From the NCBI GenBank assembly GCA_004028765.1, contig SAIX01000013.1, forward strand, positions 1 to 64,000: a DNA stretch of 64,000 nucleotides, given 5' to 3'. How positions within the stretch are numbered: the stretch's first letter is position 1; every line of letters starts with the position of its first letter. Source of the stretch: Chitinophagaceae bacterium (GTDB lineage: Bacteria > Bacteroidota > Bacteroidia > Chitinophagales > Chitinophagaceae). A program made the position numbers and the translations under genes. The notes under the pieces are model-generated. The model was given only the letters and a program-made list of their open reading frames with translations, was not told the DNA's origin and did no database searches. Below, piece by piece: positions 27,501 to 34,886 of the stretch.

Positions 27501-27774
27501 TGGTAATGGTAAAAACACCGGAAGCATTGGTAGTGACGCCACGGTTGGTTCCTTTGATCTGAACACTTACACCATCGAGCGGTGCATTTTTAGAATCGGT
27601 TACTTTACCTGTAATTGTTTCAGGTGGTGCAGGAACAGACAGGGGATTTTTTGTGAACTCCTTCCAGGCAGCTTTTGTTGCAAGGGGGGAGGTTCCGAAC
27701 AGGATCAGCACACACAATGTCAACAGTGTACCCGATCCAACATTTGTCCTGTGGACATACGGATGTTTCTTCAT
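24532..27774 (-). CDS. SusC/RagA-family TonB-dependent outer-membrane transporter
   Basis: A 1080-residue transporter. The start at 27774 (MKKHPYVHR) is preferred; an upstream ATG at 27840 adds 22 residues. Order: signal/hydrophobic segment, a carboxypeptidase-regulatory-like domain (ITGKVTDSKNAPLDGVSV, VFSYTGFTSREV), the plug (DVVVIGYGTRAKKDITGAV; PLIVLDGVIYPGG; IDILKDASSAAVFGAQAANG) and a beta-barrel ending in a C-terminal aromatic-flanked strand (PITWNFGLNITL). It imports oligosaccharides with TonB energy and pairs with SusD. No STN domain is present, so control is probably by the LacI regulator rather than an anti-sigma system. Confidence 0.96.
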   Translation of the reverse strand: MKKHPYVHRTNVGSGTLLTLCVLILFGTSPLATKAAWKEFTKNPLSVPAPPETITGKVTDSKNAPLDGVSVQIKGTNRGVTTNASGVFTITNVPDNGTLVFSYTGFTSREVSVKGKGNTINVSLTEQVSGLNDVVVIGYGTRAKKDITGAVSQVKATQLENENPRSVGDMLRGNAPGLDVGFDGTTKGSNASLQIRGKGTLTASSSPLIVLDGVIYPGGLEDINPNDIATIDILKDASSAAVFGAQAANGVILINTKRGKPGKAVITFNHNVGINKVQNIPHLLNAQEYVQFRSDAEWALHGFDSTSVANVKYKYTNPANLPAGLTVAQWLAIDGSAATADPTTIWLQRNEFKPVEIANYQAGKFLDWQNLIYNQNAMQQDHTISIAQRKEDFNYYMSLGYLENQGLTNGDKYRTIRLRTNLEGTIAKYLTVGFQLQFADRNESSVPLSLSDLLNSTPLGSIYADGSTTTLRNSVNDDPGNNTNPFMSQYYTTRLYKYDNFFGTLYAKGNLPFGFSYSVNFAPRYDILREYNYQSVDNPLILAKHGVVDRRNQTIYSWTLDNILNWNKTFGKHSIAATFLVNAEKFQQYNTNIHVENLQPNGNLGYDNIQSATTPPIVSSDDPYQTGDALMARVNYGYNNRYNLTGTFRRDGFSAFGQQNPRANFYSVAGAWTISEEKFMRNAAKWLDYAKLRLSYGVNGNRNIGRYAALSTLNSGTYVFVTSGGAAYNTGQVSPASLSNPDLRWERQAATNFGIDFSILKGIVTGSVDYYLRSTKDLLVNKTIPNVTGFTSILSNLGEVTNNGMEFTFNTRNMKQRNFEWNSTISFWFNNNKIKHLYGATPDYDATGKQIGTSEKDDIGNGWFIGHNINDIYDYKVIGVWQVSEAAQAKSYGYKPGDFKLQDTNGDGQYTIADKVFVGQSVPKFSWSMRNEFKLFKHFDFSFTLTSKLGQLSQFNQAKNVDRFYNRSNFYQRPFWTPGNPINDYAAIGSNAAGVVTWNVFKNSSFVRLSNVSLAYTLPNEITNRWKLGTVKAYINIVNAAVFSSWKYFDPEYHGTGASNLPTNETPIPITWNFGLNITL

Positions 27775-28303
27775 AAATGGCAAGTTAGTTTTTATGATAA
27801 CGGGTGATTGTTTGGTTAACAGAGCAAACGAATCAACCATTAATGTTGTGTTAAATTAAAATAGTTTTCGAAGTTGCAATGAAAGCGGGGGTATTTGCAT
27901 CACTATTTCTACGAAAAGGTTTTCGTAGAAATAGTGCCCTGTGGCGGGTGCATAACGCTAAATTTAATCATTGCTTAAGGTTGGCGCAAAGCCACAAATA
28001 ACGCGTGCTGTATGAGAAATTTATTCTTTACCGGAGCTTTATTGCTGCACAGTTTCCGGCAATCAACGGTCAAACAGTTTTCGTTGATTCGAACGGTTAC
28101 TAAACTTTTTTTCGTAACCCTTTCGGGATTGCCAATGCACAAAAAAATACCTTCCTGTTTCAGGGAAATAAAAAAGAGGTATTCAGTTATCCGGTTATTA
28201 GACTTGCCTGTTCTGCTAATTGCTGCATCCGCTCAAAAATAATCTTACTCAAAATTGCAACACTGATTTTCGTATATCAGAATCAACAAAAATAAATTTG
28301 TAT
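27775..28303. promoter_or_regulatory. 529-base divergent control region with LacI-type boxes
   Basis: No convincing gene is present between susC (minus) and the ThuA gene (plus). It contains a 36-nt perfect inverted repeat (27901-27936), and further copies of the half-site TTTTCGTA at 28109-28116 and 28267-28274, with related TTTTCGTT (28078 area) and TTTTCGAA (27864 area). This concentration suggests the main control region for both the susCD-GH88 unit and the uronate cluster. A weak 76-codon frame at 28012-28242 was rejected. Confidence 0.55.
27901..27936. promoter_or_regulatory. 36-nt perfect palindrome with LacI-like core
   Basis: Two 17-base arms (27901-27917 and 27920-27936) are exact reverse complements, separated by GG. 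The core is ACGAAAAGGTTTTCGT. It is 127 bases upstream of the susC ATG. It may be an extended operator or, if transcribed, a leader hairpin; it lacks a T run for simple termination. Confidence 0.65.
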
Positions 28304-29140
28304 ATGATCAGGAGAATCTTACCGCTATGCATATTCTTTTTTTTAATTGTTACAGATGCAGCAACAGCAGGGGTTGATGGCAAACTCAAGGGCAGCCGTG
28401 CTTTGGTGTACACGAAGAACGGAAAGGGCTATGTGCATGATAATATTGCATCGGCAGTGGTAAGTATCAGGGAACTTGCGGCCGCGAATGGATTTACAGT
28501 TGATGTATCCGATGATCCTTCCGTATTTACAGATGCGAACCTGAAAAAATACCAGTTCCTCATTTTCACAAGCACCAATAATGATGTGTTCGATACAGAT
28601 GAACAACGTGTTGCTTTCCGCAGGTATATGGAAGCGGGTGGCGGTTTTGTGGGTGTACACTCTGTCACGGGAACGGAGCGCAACTGGACCTGGTTCAAAC
28701 AGATGATCGGTGAAACATTTTCCTGGCATGCGAAATACCAGAAATTCCGTTTGAAAAATATCGACCCTTCCCATCCATCCATGAAAAATGTTCCGGCTGT
28801 GTGGGACAGGGAAGACGAATGTTATTTCGGGAAAGAACTGTATCCCGGTATGAAAGTATTGATGGTGCATGTGCTCAGTTCGCTGCAAAAAGACCAGGCC
28901 GATCTCGTTCAGAAAAACCAGGGTTCATTTGTAAATTATTATCCTGCGGTATGGTACCAGCATTTTGAAGGTGGCAATGTATGGATCACCACATTGGGGC
29001 ACAGCAAAGAGAGCTACCAGGACCCTGTTTATAAAAATCATTTACTGCAGGGGATCAGTTATATCGCGAGCCAGTTCAAAGGGTTGGATTATAGCAAAGC
29101 ACGTGCCCAAAGCAAGGATGATCCATTAAGCAATGAATAA
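28304..29140 (+). CDS. Secreted ThuA-domain protein
   Basis: A 278-residue protein with a Sec signal (MIRRILPLCIFFFLIVTDAA) and a ThuA (trehalose-utilisation-type, class I glutamine-amidotransferase-like) fold: ALVYTKNGKGYVHDN, QFLIFTSTNNDVFDTDEQ, GGGFVGVHSVTG, and YHFEGGNVWITTLGHSKESY-like end (read YQHFEGGNVWITTLGHSKESY). The catalytic role of ThuA domains is unsettled. It starts the plus-strand uronate cluster, 29 bases before an exported oxidoreductase, a pairing often seen in glycan loci. Start at 28304 is chosen for the signal peptide. Confidence 0.88.
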   Translation: MIRRILPLCIFFFLIVTDAATAGVDGKLKGSRALVYTKNGKGYVHDNIASAVVSIRELAAANGFTVDVSDDPSVFTDANLKKYQFLIFTSTNNDVFDTDEQRVAFRRYMEAGGGFVGVHSVTGTERNWTWFKQMIGETFSWHAKYQKFRLKNIDPSHPSMKNVPAVWDREDECYFGKELYPGMKVLMVHVLSSLQKDQADLVQKNQGSFVNYYPAVWYQHFEGGNVWITTLGHSKESYQDPVYKNHLLQGISYIASQFKGLDYSKARAQSKDDPLSNE

Positions 29141-29169
29141 TTTCAAAACAAAACGGTAAACAATAAAGA

Positions 29170-30519
29170 ATGAAAAGAATTTTTGGAATGATCCTGTTGG
29201 CAGGACTGATGCAAGATCTGCAGGCACAGGAAAAAATCAAACTCATCACACTCGACCCCGGGCATTTTCATGCGGCCCTTGTACAAAAATCCATGTATCC
29301 GCAGGTTGATCCGCAGGTACATGTGTATGCACCTTCCGGGAACGACCTCCAACAACATCTCGATAAAATCAAATTGTACAATTCGGATCCCAAAAACCCT
29401 ACTGCCTGGAAAGAAATTGTATACGAAGGCAATGATTTTTTCGAAAAAATGCTGAAGGATAAAACAGGTAATGTGGTGGTGCTTGCAGGAAATAACCGCT
29501 TGAAAACAGATTATATCCTGAAATCGATCCAGTCGGGGTTTCATGTTTTTTCCGATAAGCCGATGGTGATTAATGAAAAAGGTTTTGAGAAACTGAAACT
29601 GGCTTTTGAAGAAGCGAAAAAAAGAAAACTTCAGTTATATGATATCATGACCGAACGCTATGAGATCACAACCATATTACAACGTGCTTTTTCGATGGAG
29701 CCGGCCTTGTTCGGAACTTTGCAGAAAGGAACTGCGGAACAGCCTGCCGTTACTAAAGAAAGCGTTCATCATTTTTATAAAAATGTTTCCGGGTCGGTAT
29801 TGACCAGGCCCGCCTGGTTCCTGGATACAGAACAGCAGGGCGAAGGCATTGTGGATGTAACCACGCACCTTGTGGATCTGGTGCAATGGGAATGTTTCCC
29901 GGAACAAACCCTGGATTACACAAAAGATATCCGTATTCTTTCCGCACGCCGCTGGAAAACCAATATCACCAAAGCACAATTCACCGATCTTACGAAACTC
30001 AACGAGGAGCCTGCTTACCTGAAAAAATACAGCGATGCGAACGGAAATCTTTCCATCGCCAGTAACGGGGAGATCAATTATACGGTGAAAGGTGTACATG
30101 CAAAAGTTTCGGTGATCTGGAATTATAAAGCACCGGATGGTACTGGTGACACCCATTATTCCATTATGCGTGGCACCAAAGCAGACCTTGTGATCAGGCA
30201 GGGTGCGGAGCAGGGATACAAGCCTACGCTTTACATTGAACCCGCTGCTGCCGGTGCTGCATCAGAGAAGGAGATAAACGAAGCGGTTGCAAAAATTGCC
30301 AAACAATATCCCGGTATCTCGCTCAAAAAAAATGCAAAGGGTTGGGAAGTACTGATCCCTGAAAAATACAAGGAAGGACATGAATCCCATTTCGCCAGGG
30401 TTACCGAAAAATACCTCTCATATCTTACCAATCATAACATGCCTGCATGGGAAGTGCCGAATATGCTTGCAAAATATTATACAACACTTACGGCACAGAA
30501 AATGGCAGGTGCTAAATAG
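29170..30519 (+). CDS. Sec-exported Gfo/Idh/MocA-like oxidoreductase
   Basis: A 449-residue protein with a Sec-type signal (MKRIFGMILLAGLMQDLQAQ) rather than a Tat signal. The N-terminal Rossmann-like part (IKLITLDPGHFHAALVQKSM) departs from the usual GxGxxG, and the family EKP motif reads DKP (FHVFSDKPMVINEKG). The C-terminal oxidoreductase domain is present. Because it lacks a clear dinucleotide loop and uses Sec export, it may bind cofactor differently or not at all. It lies between ThuA and the orphan plug gene in one apparent operon. Confidence 0.82.
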   Translation: MKRIFGMILLAGLMQDLQAQEKIKLITLDPGHFHAALVQKSMYPQVDPQVHVYAPSGNDLQQHLDKIKLYNSDPKNPTAWKEIVYEGNDFFEKMLKDKTGNVVVLAGNNRLKTDYILKSIQSGFHVFSDKPMVINEKGFEKLKLAFEEAKKRKLQLYDIMTERYEITTILQRAFSMEPALFGTLQKGTAEQPAVTKESVHHFYKNVSGSVLTRPAWFLDTEQQGEGIVDVTTHLVDLVQWECFPEQTLDYTKDIRILSARRWKTNITKAQFTDLTKLNEEPAYLKKYSDANGNLSIASNGEINYTVKGVHAKVSVIWNYKAPDGTGDTHYSIMRGTKADLVIRQGAEQGYKPTLYIEPAAAGAASEKEINEAVAKIAKQYPGISLKKNAKGWEVLIPEKYKEGHESHFARVTEKYLSYLTNHNMPAWEVPNMLAKYYTTLTAQKMAGAK

Positions 30520-30524
30520 ATTTT

Positions 30525-31130
30525 ATGAAGACAGTTTTATTAGCAGGGGTCTTTGTTTTTTGCCTTTGCCAGGCAAAGAACCTGTCAGCACAGGCAAAAC
30601 CGAATACGGTTGAGCAGGGCAGTTACAAAACCATTTATGAAATGCTGCGTGATGTGCCGGGACTGGAAGTAAAATTCAGCACTGATAAAACGGGTGGCTC
30701 GATAATCGTCCGGGGCACTGGCAGCCTTATGAACCAACATCCACCATTGATCGTTCTTGATGGGGTAATCTATACCGGCGATATCACGAATATCAACCCA
30801 CAGGATGTGGATGGGATCAGTGTTTTAAAAGATGCGGCATCCACATCTGTATACGGAGCGCAGGGGGCATTTGGTGTGATCATGATCACTACTAAAAAAG
30901 GGGCGGGATCTGCCAGCATGCCTTCCGTATCATCACATAACGGATCGGCATACAGTTATTTTATCGAACACAAAACCCTTTTGCGTGTGTTTGGATTTGA
31001 TGATAAAGTGATCATTGAAGGAGTGATCGCAAAACAGGCAGATTCGGTGCTTGTTTTTCAGAAAAGAAAAAATGAAACCCGTGTGCTTATAAAAGATATC
31101 AAACGGGTAGAGATGATAATGGGTCAATAA
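30525..31130 (+). CDS. Orphan TonB-receptor plug-domain protein
   Basis: A 201-residue secreted protein with a Sec signal (about 1-23) and a complete SusC-like plug (about 35-130: YEMLRDVPGLEVKF, IIVRGTGSLMNQHPPLIVLDG, INPQDVDGISVLKDAAST, VYGAQGAFGVIMITTKKG). There is no beta-barrel: after the plug come only about 70 residues (ending KDIKRVEMIMGQ) and a normal stop. The frame is intact, so it is not a simple pseudogene remnant. It is 5 bases behind the oxidoreductase gene. It could cap, gate or regulate another transporter, but this is inference. Confidence 0.8.
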   Translation: MKTVLLAGVFVFCLCQAKNLSAQAKPNTVEQGSYKTIYEMLRDVPGLEVKFSTDKTGGSIIVRGTGSLMNQHPPLIVLDGVIYTGDITNINPQDVDGISVLKDAASTSVYGAQGAFGVIMITTKKGAGSASMPSVSSHNGSAYSYFIEHKTLLRVFGFDDKVIIEGVIAKQADSVLVFQKRKNETRVLIKDIKRVEMIMGQ

Positions 31131-31138
31131 CGCTACAT

Positions 31139-31150
31139 CGTTTTCGTAAA
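31139..31150. promoter_or_regulatory. LacI-box-like half operator
   Basis: CGTTTTCGTAAA here is identical to the right part of the LacI operator region at 19193-19204; the left arm is degenerate. It lies 75 bases upstream of the SDR/uxuB-type gene, in the 94-base spacer after the plug gene. Confidence 0.45.
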
Positions 31151-31224
31151 TTAAAAAAGAAGAACCTGTTGAATACAGGGAAAAAATAACCAAATTCATT
31201 ATCCCTAATCAAGCGGAATTTATT

Positions 31225-32046
31225 ATGTCGGAAGGAAATGTTTTTTCATTGAAAGGAAAAGTGATCGTGGTTACCGGTGGTACCGGCATACTGGGCGGAG
31301 CATTTGTAAAAGGCATTGCCGATGCAGGGGGTGCCGTAGCAATTCTGGGTCGTAATGAGGCGGTGGCTGCGGAAAGAGCAGGTGCCATAAAAGCAAATGG
31401 CGGAAAAGCACTGGCCGTAAAAGCCGATGTGATGGAGGAGGGAGAACTGCGGAAAGCACGCGAAATCATCCTGAAAGAATTTGGTGCAATCAATGGCTTA
31501 GTGAATGCAGCAGGCGGTAATATGCCGGAAGGTGTACTGCAGCCCGATGCGGATATTTTTTCGATCAATATCGAAGGGATGAAAAAAGCAATGATGCTGA
31601 ACCTTTGGGGAACCATTATCCCCACACAGGTATTTGGCGAAGCCATGGCAAAAAACGGAGGGGGCAGTATCGTGAACATCTCTTCTGTGAGTTCTGTACA
31701 GGCTGTAACAAAAGTGCTCGGATACAGTATGGGCAAAGCGGCTGTGGATTGTTATACCAAATGGTTCGCGGTTGAAATGGCGAACCGCTATGGCGATAAA
31801 CTTCGGATGAACAGCATCATGCCCGGATTTTTTCTCACCGAACAAAACAGGGCCTTGCTTACCAATCCGGATGGCAGTTATACCGATCGCGGTAACCTTG
31901 TGGTAAAAAATACCCCTTTCAAACGGTTCGGTAAACCGGAAGAACTGATCGGGGCACTCGTATACCTGCTGAGCGATGCTTCGCGTTTTGTAACCGGTAT
32001 GCAATTAGGGGTTGATGGCGGCTTCACTATTTTCAGCGGCGTTTAA
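31225..32046 (+). CDS. uxuB: SDR-family D-mannonate oxidoreductase (UxuB-like)
   Basis: A 273-residue cytosolic short-chain dehydrogenase with the NAD loop VTGGTGILGGAF, the NAAGGNMPEG segment and the YSMGKAA catalytic motif. It resembles the SDR-type fructuronate reductase (Bacillus YjmF/UxuB) rather than the long-chain E. coli UxuB. It reduces D-fructuronate to D-mannonate. Direct position 17 bases before uxaC strongly supports this role. Confidence 0.88.
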   Translation: MSEGNVFSLKGKVIVVTGGTGILGGAFVKGIADAGGAVAILGRNEAVAAERAGAIKANGGKALAVKADVMEEGELRKAREIILKEFGAINGLVNAAGGNMPEGVLQPDADIFSINIEGMKKAMMLNLWGTIIPTQVFGEAMAKNGGGSIVNISSVSSVQAVTKVLGYSMGKAAVDCYTKWFAVEMANRYGDKLRMNSIMPGFFLTEQNRALLTNPDGSYTDRGNLVVKNTPFKRFGKPEELIGALVYLLSDASRFVTGMQLGVDGGFTIFSGV

Positions 32047-32063
32047 ATTCCAATACGACAGGC

Positions 32064-33467
32064 ATGAACGAATTTTTTCTGACAGACGATTTTTTATTGC
32101 AGGGCAGGGCGGCAAAGCATCTTTATCATGACTATGTAAAAGATCTCCCGATTATCGATTACCATTGTCACCTGCCACCGGATGAAATTGCGGCAGACAA
32201 ACAGTTTACCAATCTTACCGATATCTGGTTAAGGGGCGATCATTATAAATGGCGTGCCATGCGATCGCTTGGTGTACCGGAACGTTTGATCACCGGAGAT
32301 GCCGGTGATGAAGAGAAATTTCACACCTGGGCCAAAGTATTGCCCCAAACCGTTCGCAACCCTTTGTTTCATTGGTCGCATATGGAGTTGAAATCGGTTT
32401 TTGGAATCACGGAATACCTGAATGCTTCCAATGCTGCAAAAATATATGATACCTGTAATGCACAACTCTTACATGCATCGCACCGGGCAAAGGGGCTGCT
32501 CCAAAAATTCAGGGTGGAATATGTAGGTACAACCGATGAGCCCTGGGATAGTTTGCAATATCACCGGCAACTCGCTGCAGAAAATTTCAGCATACGGGTG
32601 GCACCCTCGTTCCGGCCGGATAAAGTGCTGATGATCGCGAACCAGGAAACTTTTTTTACACATATTGACCTTTTATCGCAGTCAAGTGGTTTTGAAATAA
32701 AAGATATTCACTCTTTACTGGCTGCATTGGAAAACAGGATCGATTTTTTTCATGCCAACGGCTGCCGCGTATCCGATCATGGCCTTACACAAATGCCGGG
32801 TTTATTTGTATTCAGCTCAGCACTCGAAAATGAGCTCGCTTCTTTTCTTATAAACCGGAAAGGGTATTATTCCGACCCGGAAGCTTTTATGGGATACGTA
32901 CTGGCTGAACTCTGCCGGATGTACCATACCCGTAACTGGGTGCAGCAGTTTCACTTAGGGCCGATACGCAACAATAATACAAGGCTGAACCAGTTACTCG
33001 GGGCCGACAGCGGCTTTGATTCCATTGGCGATTTCCCGCAGGCTTTGCCGATGTCACGTTTTTTTGATCATCTCGATCAAACAGATCAGCTTGCCAAAAC
33101 GGTGATCTATAACATCAATCCCGCCGACAATGAAGTGTTCGCGAGTATGCTTGGTAATTTTAACGACGGAACGGTGAAAGGAAAAATGCAGTTCGGCTCG
33201 GGCTGGTGGTTCCTCGATCAGAAAGAGGGTATGGAAAAACAACTGAATGCCCTTTCCAATATGGGGATGTTCAGCACATTTATCGGGATGATCACAGACA
33301 GCCGCAGTTTTCTCTCTTTCCCCCGTCACGAATATTTCAGGAGAACCCTCTGTAACCTGGTGGGTGATGAGATGGAGAAGGGATTGCTGCCCAATGACCT
33401 TAACTGGCTCGGCCCGGTATTACAGGGAATCTGTTATCATAATGCCAAAGAATATTTTAACCTATAA
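32064..33467 (+). CDS. uxaC: Glucuronate isomerase
   Basis: A 467-residue cytosolic metal-dependent amidohydrolase-fold isomerase that converts D-glucuronate to D-fructuronate (and galacturonate to tagaturonate). DYHCHLPP gives the HxH metal pair; LTDIWLRGDHYKWRAMR and GTTDEPWDSLQYH are UxaC hallmarks, and the end RRTLCNLVGDEMEKG is typical. With the preceding reductase it forms the first two steps of the Ashwell pathway. Mannonate dehydratase and KDG kinase/aldolase genes are not in the window. Confidence 0.96.
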   Translation: MNEFFLTDDFLLQGRAAKHLYHDYVKDLPIIDYHCHLPPDEIAADKQFTNLTDIWLRGDHYKWRAMRSLGVPERLITGDAGDEEKFHTWAKVLPQTVRNPLFHWSHMELKSVFGITEYLNASNAAKIYDTCNAQLLHASHRAKGLLQKFRVEYVGTTDEPWDSLQYHRQLAAENFSIRVAPSFRPDKVLMIANQETFFTHIDLLSQSSGFEIKDIHSLLAALENRIDFFHANGCRVSDHGLTQMPGLFVFSSALENELASFLINRKGYYSDPEAFMGYVLAELCRMYHTRNWVQQFHLGPIRNNNTRLNQLLGADSGFDSIGDFPQALPMSRFFDHLDQTDQLAKTVIYNINPADNEVFASMLGNFNDGTVKGKMQFGSGWWFLDQKEGMEKQLNALSNMGMFSTFIGMITDSRSFLSFPRHEYFRRTLCNLVGDEMEKGLLPNDLNWLGPVLQGICYHNAKEYFNL

Positions 33468-33477
33468 ATATCCCCCA

Positions 33478-34863
33478 ATGCGTGTACTGAATTTTGGATG
33501 TATGCTGTTACTGGCTGCGAATATCGCAGTTGCACAAAACACAAAAGAACAATGGGAGCCCCTTTTCAACGGAAAAGACCTCAAAGGGTTTAAGCAACTC
33601 AATGGCAAAGCCAACTATGTTGTGAAGAATGGTGAGATCATCGGTACCACGGTTCCGAACCAACCCAATAGTTTTCTCGCCACTGAAAAAGAATATGGTG
33701 ATTTTATTTTAGAGCTCGATTTCAAAGTAGATGAGCGGATGAATTCGGGTATCCAGTTCAGGAGCGAGATCAAAGATGCAAATGATAAGTGTAATGTAAC
33801 CGATAAAAAAACACCTGAGCGGGTGCATGGTTACCAGATGGAGATCGACCCTTCCGACAGGGGCTGGAGCGGCGGCATTTATGATGAAGCAAGAAGAGGA
33901 TGGCTGTACTCGATGGAGAATAACCCTGCTGCAAAAAATGCATTCAAACACAATGACTGGAACCATTACCGCATCGAGTGTATCGGTAACAGCATCCGTA
34001 CCTGGGTAAACGGGATCGCCTGTGCCCATTTGATTGATGACATGACACCCAAAGGTTTTATTGCTTTACAGGTGCATGCTGTGAATGACCCAAAAAATGT
34101 GGGTGAAGAGATCCGCTGGAGAAATATCCGTATCCAGACAAAAAAACTGAAACCTGCTGCAGATGATAATGTATTTGTGGTGAATACGCTTTTGAACAAT
34201 CTTTCTCCCGAAGAAAAAAGAATGGGATATAAACTTTTGTTCGATGGAAAAACCACAGAGGGCTGGAGAAGGGCAGGTAAAGATGATTTCCCTTCCAGTC
34301 AATGGTATGTGGAGAACGGGGAACTGCGTTTGCGCAAAGGCCGTTCGGTGATGGGTGGAAGCGGCGCTGATATTGTAACAAAGGAAAGTTTTTCCGCCTT
34401 TGACCTGCAGTTTGAATTTCAGCTCAGTGATAGTGCCAACTCGGGTGTGAAATATTTTGTGGCTGAGAAAGAACCCGCTGCGGGCGGTATTGTCGGGCTT
34501 GAATACCAGATACTGGATGATGAGAAACACCCCGATGCAAAACTGGGTTCTATCGGGAACCGCACAATGGCATCTGTATACGACCTGATCCCTGCAAAGA
34601 AAAACGGCCGTGAAAAAATCCCGATCGGTGAATGGAACCGGGGCCGTATCACTGTGTACCCGGATGGCCGGGTAGAGCATTGGATCAATGGCTGGAAAGT
34701 ATTGGAATACCAGCGCGGGACACAGTATTTTTATGCATTGGTGGCCCGGAGCAAATACGCTAAGATCCCCGATTTCGGTATGGCTGCCAAAGGCCCCCTG
34801 TTGCTGCAGGACCATGGCGCAGCAGTAGCTTTCAGAAGTATCAAAATCCGTGAATTAAAATAA
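33478..34863 (+). CDS. Secreted tandem DUF1080 (3-keto-disaccharide hydrolase family) protein
   Basis: A 461-residue protein with a Sec signal (MRVLNFGCMLLLAANIAVAQ); the start at 33478 is chosen for it. Two DUF1080 concanavalin-like domains follow in tandem: the first starts WEPLFNGKDLKGFKQL (about 20-222), the second YKLLFDGKTTEGWRRA (about 238-461). Each has the family block NSGIQFRSE / NSGVKYFVAE and YQMEIDPSD / YQILDDEKH. Some family members cleave 3-keto-glycosides made by Gfo/Idh/MocA oxidases. The next gene is exactly such a Tat-exported oxidoreductase, 23 bases away. Confidence 0.88.
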   Translation: MRVLNFGCMLLLAANIAVAQNTKEQWEPLFNGKDLKGFKQLNGKANYVVKNGEIIGTTVPNQPNSFLATEKEYGDFILELDFKVDERMNSGIQFRSEIKDANDKCNVTDKKTPERVHGYQMEIDPSDRGWSGGIYDEARRGWLYSMENNPAAKNAFKHNDWNHYRIECIGNSIRTWVNGIACAHLIDDMTPKGFIALQVHAVNDPKNVGEEIRWRNIRIQTKKLKPAADDNVFVVNTLLNNLSPEEKRMGYKLLFDGKTTEGWRRAGKDDFPSSQWYVENGELRLRKGRSVMGGSGADIVTKESFSAFDLQFEFQLSDSANSGVKYFVAEKEPAAGGIVGLEYQILDDEKHPDAKLGSIGNRTMASVYDLIPAKKNGREKIPIGEWNRGRITVYPDGRVEHWINGWKVLEYQRGTQYFYALVARSKYAKIPDFGMAAKGPLLLQDHGAAVAFRSIKIRELK

Positions 34864-34886
34864 TTGAACCTTTAAAATCTATAACC

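Noticed and set aside
27775-27840. Upstream ATG adding 22 residues to the first susC
   Set aside because: The extension is not signal-like, while MKKHPYVHR at 27774 gives a normal N-terminus.
28012-28242. A 76-codon plus-strand frame between susC and the ThuA gene
   Set aside because: It lies in an operator-rich spacer, has no family character and no plausible partner, and ends within the ThuA leader. Treated as non-coding.
28267-28300. TTTTCG plus TAAATTTG as a promoter for the ThuA gene
   Set aside because: The -7 element ends 3 bases before the ATG, which would place the transcription start inside the gene. A position further upstream is more likely.
33364-33477. Longer start of the DUF1080 gene overlapping uxaC
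   Set aside because: The Sec signal starts at 33478, and the extension is only out-of-frame uxaC sequence.
34066-34815. A 249-codon minus-strand frame inside the DUF1080 gene
   Set aside because: Antisense to a conserved domain, with no recognisable features.
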